DNA of 64,000 nucleotides from Propionibacteriaceae bacterium (GTDB taxonomy: Bacteria; Actinomycetota; Actinomycetes; Propionibacteriales; Propionibacteriaceae): positions 1-64,000 of the forward strand of contig JAISJP010000004.1 of the NCBI GenBank assembly GCA_031261455.1, given 5' to 3'. The notes beneath the pieces are model-generated. The model did not search any database, had not been told where the DNA came from, and saw nothing but the letters and a program-made list of their open reading frames with translations. This document shows positions 59,277 to 64,000 of this stretch, one piece after another. The translations under genes were made by a program, and so were the position numbers. How positions within the stretch are numbered: the stretch's first letter is position 1; each line of letters begins with the position of its first letter.

Positions 59277-59746
59277 TTTGCGGCATCCTCCGTTGTTTCA
59301 TTGGTCCAAGCTCCGGCGCGAATCAGGGCGTCGCGCATCGCCACCCAGGCCAGCATGGCGCACTTCACCCTGCCGGGGAACTGTGCCACACCGGCAAACG
59401 CAATCGCGTCCTCAAGGGTGTCCTCATTGGGGACGATACGTCCCTGCCCCTCCATCAACTGCTGAAACTCGGCATAGCGGACGACGGCAGTGGAGACAGG
59501 CTGACCGATCAGCAGGTCGCTCATGATCGACGCAGACGCCTGCGAGATGGAGCAGCCTTGCGCCTCGTAGGAGATGTCAGCAACGTGTTCGCCGGGCTCC
59601 TCAAGGGTGACTCGCAGACTCACTTCGTCACCACAGGTGGGGTTGACGTGGTGGACTTCGGCCTCGAAGGGCTCGCGCAGGCCGGAGTTGTGCTTCTCGC
59701 GGTAGTGGTCGAGGATGATCTCCTGATACATGCTCGTCGGGTCCAT
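59273..59746 (-). CDS. sufU: SufU iron-sulfur scaffold / zinc-dependent sulfurtransferase
   Basis: SufU of 157 aa with three conserved cysteines (NPTCGDEV, QGCSISQAS, RVKCAMLAW) and an Asp that together bind zinc and accept persulfide from SufS. LDHYREKHN near the N-terminus and the SufU-specific insertion between the second and third cysteine regions distinguish it from IscU. It overlaps sufS by 1 nt (TGATG) and sufT by 4 nt, so it is tightly coupled. Confidence 0.94.
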   Translation of the reverse strand: MDPTSMYQEIILDHYREKHNSGLREPFEAEVHHVNPTCGDEVSLRVTLEEPGEHVADISYEAQGCSISQASASIMSDLLIGQPVSTAVVRYAEFQQLMEGQGRIVPNEDTLEDAIAFAGVAQFPGRVKCAMLAWVAMRDALIRAGAWTNETTEDAAK

Positions 59747-61065
59747 CAGTTGCCCTCCTTGAGTGTAGCCGCCTGATCTTGGGGCTGATCACGGCCGGTC
59801 GTGACATATTTGGGCATAAAGAAGTTGCGCGCATAGACCACCGCGTCGGCAAACTGGTCCACCTCGGCGCGGGTGGTGTACAGGTAGGATGACGCGCGGG
59901 TGGAGGCCTGAATGCCACAACGGTCGTGCAGCGGACGGGCGCAGTGGTGGCCGCCACGAACCGCGACGCCGCGTCCGTCTAGTAACTGCATCAGGTCGTG
60001 GGGGTGGACACCGTCAAGCGTGAAACTGACCGCACCGCCACGGTCGCTAGCTCCCAGTCCAGGGCCGAGGATGACGACGCCCTCAGTGCTGGCCAGGCGC
60101 TCCAGCAGGTAGTTGGTGATCTCCTGCTCGTGTGCGGCGATGGTGCCCATGCCGATGGAGGTCAGGTAGTCGGCGGCGATGCCTAGGCCGTAGGCCTGCG
60201 CGATGGGTGGGGTGCCTGCCTCGAAGCGAGGCGGCGGGGGGGCGAAGGTGCTGCCCTCCATGCGCACGATCTCGATCATCTCGCCGCCACCAAGGAATGG
60301 GGGCAGAGTTTCGAGCAGCGCGGAGCGGCCCCAGAGCACGCCGATACCAGTGGGACCGAGCATCTTGTGTCCGGTGAACGCCAACAGGTCCGCGCCCAGC
60401 GCGCTCACGCTGGTGGGTAGGTGCGGCACACCTTGAGAACCGTCCACCACAACCGTGGCGCCGAACTCGTGCGCCCAAGCCGCCACCTCGGCTACCGGGT
60501 TGATGGTGCCCAACACGTTGGATATCCAAGCCAGCGACACCACCTTGGTGCGTTCGTTTATCAGGTTCTCACTGCGGGCTTTGTCGAGGTCAAGACGTCC
60601 GTCTGCCGTGATGTCGAACCAGCGCAGCTTGGCTCCGGTGCGCTCAGCAACGAACTGCCACGGCACGATGTTGGAGTGGTGTTCCATGACGCTGATGACG
60701 ATCTCGTCGCCGGGTTTGAGTGCGGCCCCGAGCGTGTTGGCGGCCAAGTTGAGCGCCTCGGAGGCATTCTTGGTGAAGACGATCTCTTCTGCGCTGGCGG
60801 CACCTACGAAGCGAGCCAGCTTGGCGCGGGCACCCTCATACGCGGCGGAAGCCTCGACGCCTAGGGTGTGCATCGCGCGGGCCACATTCGCGTTGTGATT
60901 TGAGACAAACTCAACCAGCGCGTCAATGACCACTTGCGGCTTCTGCGACGTGTTCGCCGAGTCTAGGTAGGCCAGCGGAAAGTCGTTAATGGTGCGCGCA
61001 AAGATCGGGAACCCCGCCCTAAGTTCGGCGCTGCCCGGAGCCGCGCCAGCAACGCCGTTGCTCAT
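59746..61065 (-). CDS. sufS: Cysteine desulfurase SufS
   Basis: PLP enzyme of 439 aa supplying sulfur from cysteine. FTGHKMLGPTGIGVLWG has the PLP lysine, MEHHSNIVPW the conserved His, and RGGHHCARPLHDRCGI the persulfide cysteine. Group II (SufS/CsdA) features are clear. The ATG overlaps the sufC stop by 4 nt. It functions with SufU directly downstream. Confidence 0.96.
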   Translation of the reverse strand: MSNGVAGAAPGSAELRAGFPIFARTINDFPLAYLDSANTSQKPQVVIDALVEFVSNHNANVARAMHTLGVEASAAYEGARAKLARFVGAASAEEIVFTKNASEALNLAANTLGAALKPGDEIVISVMEHHSNIVPWQFVAERTGAKLRWFDITADGRLDLDKARSENLINERTKVVSLAWISNVLGTINPVAEVAAWAHEFGATVVVDGSQGVPHLPTSVSALGADLLAFTGHKMLGPTGIGVLWGRSALLETLPPFLGGGEMIEIVRMEGSTFAPPPPRFEAGTPPIAQAYGLGIAADYLTSIGMGTIAAHEQEITNYLLERLASTEGVVILGPGLGASDRGGAVSFTLDGVHPHDLMQLLDGRGVAVRGGHHCARPLHDRCGIQASTRASSYLYTTRAEVDQFADAVVYARNFFMPKYVTTGRDQPQDQAATLKEGN

Positions 61066-61823
61066 GCCGCAGCCTTGACGAACTTCTCGTAGCCTTCGAC
61101 CTCTAGACGCTCAGCCAACTCCGTGCCGCCCTCCTCGACCACGCGTCCATCAACGAAAACGTGAACGAAGTCGGGGGTGGTGTAGCGCAGGATACGGGTG
61201 TAGTGCGTGATGAGCAGCACTCCCCGGTCGCCTTGTGCGGCGTAACGGTTGATGCCCTCAGCCACCACCTTCACGGCGTCGATGTCTAGGCCGGAGTCGA
61301 TCTCGTCGAGCACCGCAACCTTGGGGTTCAGCAACTCCAGTTGGGCGATCTCGTGGCGCTTCTTCTCGCCGCCAGAGAAGCCATCGTTGACGGAGCGGGA
61401 CGCGAACGCGGCCTCCAAATCGAGACGGGCAAGCGCGGCGTTGACCTCCTTGGGCCAGGTGCGCACCTTGGGAGCTACCCCGCCGTCGAGCGCGGTCTTG
61501 GCTGTGCGCAGGAAGTTTGCCACCGATACGCCGGGCACCTCTACCGGGTACTGCATGCCTAGGAACAGGCCCGCCTTGGCGCGCTCATCCACCTTCAGCT
61601 CGGTGAGTTCGACGCCGTCGAGCTTCGCGGAACCGGCGGTGATGTGATACTTCGGGTGTCCGGCCAGCGCGTACGCCAGCGTGGACTTGCCGGAGCCGTT
61701 CGGGCCCATGATGGCGTGAATCTCGCCGGTGTGGACCGCCAAATCGACGCCTTTGAGGATCTCTTTAGGTCCGGTTTCCGTCTCGACCTCGACGTGCAAG
61801 CCGCTAATCAGCAGGTCAGCCAT
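61062..61823 (-). CDS. sufC: Fe-S cluster assembly ATPase SufC
   Basis: ABC-type soluble ATPase of 253 aa that drives the SufBC2D complex. Walker A GPNGSGKSTLAYAL, signature FSGGEKKRHEI and Walker B VAVLDEIDSGLDIDAVKVV are intact. It begins 3 nt after sufD and overlaps sufS. Confidence 0.97.
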   Translation of the reverse strand: MADLLISGLHVEVETETGPKEILKGVDLAVHTGEIHAIMGPNGSGKSTLAYALAGHPKYHITAGSAKLDGVELTELKVDERAKAGLFLGMQYPVEVPGVSVANFLRTAKTALDGGVAPKVRTWPKEVNAALARLDLEAAFASRSVNDGFSGGEKKRHEIAQLELLNPKVAVLDEIDSGLDIDAVKVVAEGINRYAAQGDRGVLLITHYTRILRYTTPDFVHVFVDGRVVEEGGTELAERLEVEGYEKFVKAAA

Positions 61824-61826
61824 TGT

Positions 61827-63149
61827 CTACACACTCCTCTGTTCGTTTGTGTTCGTGCGTGCCTCAGCTTCGGCTGCGCGTGTCAGTTCTGCATTGACGG
61901 CGTCCTGCAGGTGTTCTTCAACCTGTGGGACGCCGATGCGGCGGATGATGTCAAAGAAGAAGCCCTGCACCACTAGGCGACGGGCCTCGAGTTCGCTGAT
62001 GCCGCGGCTCATCAAGTAGAAGAGTTGCTCCTCGTCGAAACGCCCCGTGGTGGACGAGTGACCTGCGCCCACAATGTTGCCGGTCTCAATCTCAAGGTTG
62101 GGCACCGAGTCGGCGCGCGCACCGTCGGTGAGGATGAGGTTCTTGTTGGCCTCGTAGGAATCGATGCCGTGAGCGTTTCGCCTAATCAGCACGTCACCCA
62201 CCCAGACTGTGTGCGCCCCGTCACCTTGGAGCGCGCCGCGATAATCGACGCGGGAGACCGTCTTGGGTTGGTTCTGGTCGATGAAGAGGCGATGCTCTTG
62301 GTGCTGCCCAGCGTCGGCAAAGTAGACGCCAAACATCTCGGCGTGGCCGCCCTCACCGGCGTAGCGCACCGTCTCCATCAGACGCACCAAGTCGCCACCT
62401 AGAGTGACAGTCACCGACTTCAATTCTGCGCCCGGTCCGACTTCGAACGAGTGCTGTCCACCGTGGACCGCGCCTGCCTGCCAGTCTTGGATGCTGACGA
62501 ACGCAAGTTTCGCGCCCGCCGCTAGGGTGACGTCTAGGTATTCGGCATAGTCGGCCAGCCCAGAGTAGTCAAAGACGATGGTCGCCGAGGCTGCCGCGCC
62601 CAGCGAGATGTGGGTGCGTCCATACGCGGGCTTGTTCTCGCCTACGGCTTTGATGACGATGGGAGCGTCCAGCACTGCTCCAGCAGGGACATCAATGCTT
62701 AAGCCCTCAGTCGCTCCATTGAACGCCGCAGCCGCTACTCGATCGAATGGCGCTTGCGTGCCAAGTGCTTTGGCGTCTGCAATTGTCAGAGGGCCGAAGG
62801 TAGTGGCAGTGGTTGTGCCCGCGAGGTGGATTCTGCGACTGCGCGCAGAGTGACGAGATGGACTGTCGCCAGCATGGCAAGAGGAAGGCTCGTCAGGCGG
62901 TGCGTCAGGAAACTCGGTCAGGTCAACGAGATCTCCGTCGTTGTCCCACGCCCACTTCAGTGGGCCGACGGCAGATTTGGCGTCTAACAGTGACGCGATG
63001 CGGCTGAGCGGGGTGAAACGCCAGACTTCTTCCTTGCCGGTGGGTGCGAGGTGGTCGTCCAGGGCGTATGACGCCTTGGGGTGTAGGTGCGACTCCACCA
63101 CCTCGACGCCCGAGGAGTCCAAGACTGGGAGCGTAATCTCGTTTGGCAT
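61827..63149 (-). CDS. sufD: Fe-S cluster assembly protein SufD with an in-frame repeat insertion
   Basis: SufD of 440 aa, a SufB paralogue in the SufBC2D scaffold. The beta-helix core (about 150-380) and the C-terminal segment HSSTTGRFDEEQLFYLMSRGISELEARRLVV are typical. Actinobacterial SufD is usually about 390-400 aa; the extra length is mostly around residues 85-120, where a copy of the dispersed palindromic repeat (62826-62855) encodes SRHSARSRRIH between DLTEFPDA and TTTATTFGPL. The reading frame stays open, so the gene is probably functional. The ATG overlaps the sufB stop by 1 nt. Confidence 0.93.
   Translation of the reverse strand: MPNEITLPVLDSSGVEVVESHLHPKASYALDDHLAPTGKEEVWRFTPLSRIASLLDAKSAVGPLKWAWDNDGDLVDLTEFPDAPPDEPSSCHAGDSPSRHSARSRRIHLAGTTTATTFGPLTIADAKALGTQAPFDRVAAAAFNGATEGLSIDVPAGAVLDAPIVIKAVGENKPAYGRTHISLGAAASATIVFDYSGLADYAEYLDVTLAAGAKLAFVSIQDWQAGAVHGGQHSFEVGPGAELKSVTVTLGGDLVRLMETVRYAGEGGHAEMFGVYFADAGQHQEHRLFIDQNQPKTVSRVDYRGALQGDGAHTVWVGDVLIRRNAHGIDSYEANKNLILTDGARADSVPNLEIETGNIVGAGHSSTTGRFDEEQLFYLMSRGISELEARRLVVQGFFFDIIRRIGVPQVEEHLQDAVNAELTRAAEAEARTNTNEQRSV
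62826..62855 (+). repeat. Dispersed palindromic repeat inserted in the sufD coding region
   Basis: Plus strand GTGGATTCTGCG, loop ACTGCG, CGCAGAGTGACG; stem TCTGCG/CGCAGA plus a G-T pair. Read on the minus strand in the sufD frame it gives the basic peptide RHSARSRRIH. Confidence 0.75.
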
Positions 63150-64000
63150 TATCCGACCGCCCCTTCCATCTGGAGTTCGATTAGGCGGTTGAGTTCTAGC
63201 GCGTACTCCATCGGCAACTCTCTGGCGATCGGCTCGACGAAGCCGCGCACGATCATCGCGGCCGCCTCGTCTTCGCTCATTCCCCGGTTCATTAGGTAAA
63301 ACAGTTGGTCCTCACTGATGCGCGAGATAGTGGCCTCATGGCTGAGCGACACGTCATCCTCACGCACGTCCACGTAGGGGTAGGTGTCGGAGCGGGAGAT
63401 GTCGTCCACCAACAGGGCGTCGCACTTGACCGAGTTGGCCGACGAGTACGCGCCGGGCTGCACCCGGACCAGGCCGCGATAGGCCGTGCGTCCCCCACCT
63501 CGCGAAACAGACTTTGAAACGATTGAACTGGACGTGTGTGGCGCAAAATGAACCATCTTGGAGCCGGTGTCCTGATACTGGCCGGGGCCAGCGAACGCGA
63601 TGCTCAACGTCTCGCCCTTCGCATGCTCGCCCGTGAGCCAGACCGCCGGGTACTTCATGGTCAGTTTGGAGCCGATGTTGCCGTCCACCCACTCCATGGA
63701 GCCGCCAGCCTCGACGACCGCCCGCTTTGTGACTAGGTTGTATACGTTGTTTGACCAGTTTTGGATGGTGGTGTAACGCACCCGGGCGTCCTTCTTGACG
63801 ATGATCTCGACCACCGCGGCGTGCAGCGAGTCCGACTTGTAGATCGGCGCGGTGCAGCCCTCAACGTAGTGAACGTAGGAGCCTTCATCAGCGATGATGA
63901 GGGTGCGCTCGAACTGGCCCATGTTCTCAGTGTTGATGCGGAAGTACGCCTGCAACGGAATGTCAACATGTACGCCGGGCGGAACGTAGATTAGCGACCC
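63149..64000 (-). CDS. sufB: Fe-S cluster assembly protein SufB (5' end beyond window)
   Basis: The last 283 residues of SufB; the frame is open to the window edge ([20 protein letters not shown] reads out at 63940-64000). [32 protein letters not shown] features and the ending [20 protein letters not shown] are diagnostic. SufB carries the nascent cluster in the SufBC2D complex. It leads sufD-C-S-U-T here; any sufR regulator would lie outside the window. Confidence 0.95.
   Translation of the reverse strand, partial: GSLIYVPPGVHVDIPLQAYFRINTENMGQFERTLIIADEGSYVHYVEGCTAPIYKSDSLHAAVVEIIVKKDARVRYTTIQNWSNNVYNLVTKRAVVEAGGSMEWVDGNIGSKLTMKYPAVWLTGEHAKGETLSIAFAGPGQYQDTGSKMVHFAPHTSSSIVSKSVSRGGGRTAYRGLVRVQPGAYSSANSVKCDALLVDDISRSDTYPYVDVREDDVSLSHEATISRISEDQLFYLMNRGMSEDEAAAMIVRGFVEPIARELPMEYALELNRLIELQMEGAVG

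Overview
The window is a densely coded, GC-rich chromosomal segment of an actinobacterium (Actinomycetota). The main indications are: a kinase / polyprenyl synthase / class II DAHP synthase / DnaQ-GIY-YIG neighbourhood matching the pknL-aroG region of mycobacteria; a PASTA kinase; a 'sunset' domain protein; a sigA/sigB pair; an actinobacterial ParE-type topoisomerase; and a sufB-D-C-S-U-T operon. A complete mutA-mutB-meaB set behind a cobalamin riboswitch suggests a B12-dependent, propionate-type metabolism, as in Propionibacteriaceae-like lineages. The exact taxon cannot be fixed from the sequence alone.

Layout. 1-5.5 kb: MarC membrane protein, CIRCE-controlled groES-groEL, a methyltransferase and a threonine aldolase. 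5.5-13.7 kb (mostly minus strand): PASTA Ser/Thr kinase (pknL-like), polyprenyl diphosphate synthase, gluBCD-type amino-acid ABC importer without its ATPase, class II DAHP synthase and a Lys/Ala-rich membrane-anchored protein. 13.8-17.2 kb: LuxR-type two-component system, a small membrane protein and an HExxH lipoprotein. 17.2-19.7 kb: two paralogous M23 peptidoglycan hydrolases, each behind a copy of the same structured leader RNA. 19.9-25.7 kb: DnaQ-GIY-YIG nuclease, cyclophilin, sunset protein and glycogen phosphorylase. 25.8-31.2 kb: Mn/Fe transporter with its MntR regulator, then a CPBP protease / MurE-like ligase / MurI cell-wall cluster. 31.6-36.9 kb: PrsW protease and two dynamin-like GTPases in overlapping order. 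37-45.3 kb: SSB behind paired DnaA boxes, EttA, CTP synthase, a UMF1-type MFS transporter and ParE. 45.6-51.4 kb: meaB, mutB, mutA and the cobalamin riboswitch. 51.4-54.8 kb: divergent principal and secondary sigma-70 factors and a small CC-motif protein. 54.8-64 kb: HrpA helicase, then the SUF iron-sulfur operon, running off the right edge inside sufB.

Themes. Cell-wall growth and its control recur (PASTA kinase, polyprenyl synthase, MurI, MurE-like ligase, M23 hydrolases, dynamin pair). Cis-regulation is legible in several places: a double CIRCE, an MntR operator, a B12 riboswitch, the duplicated M23 leader, DnaA boxes and many intercistronic hairpins. A dispersed 30-bp palindromic repeat occurs in five places, one of them in frame inside sufD. 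Many genes lack a Shine-Dalgarno sequence but have a TANNNT box 6-8 nt before the start codon, suggesting frequent leaderless transcripts. No tRNA, rRNA, insertion sequence, prophage or CRISPR array was seen.
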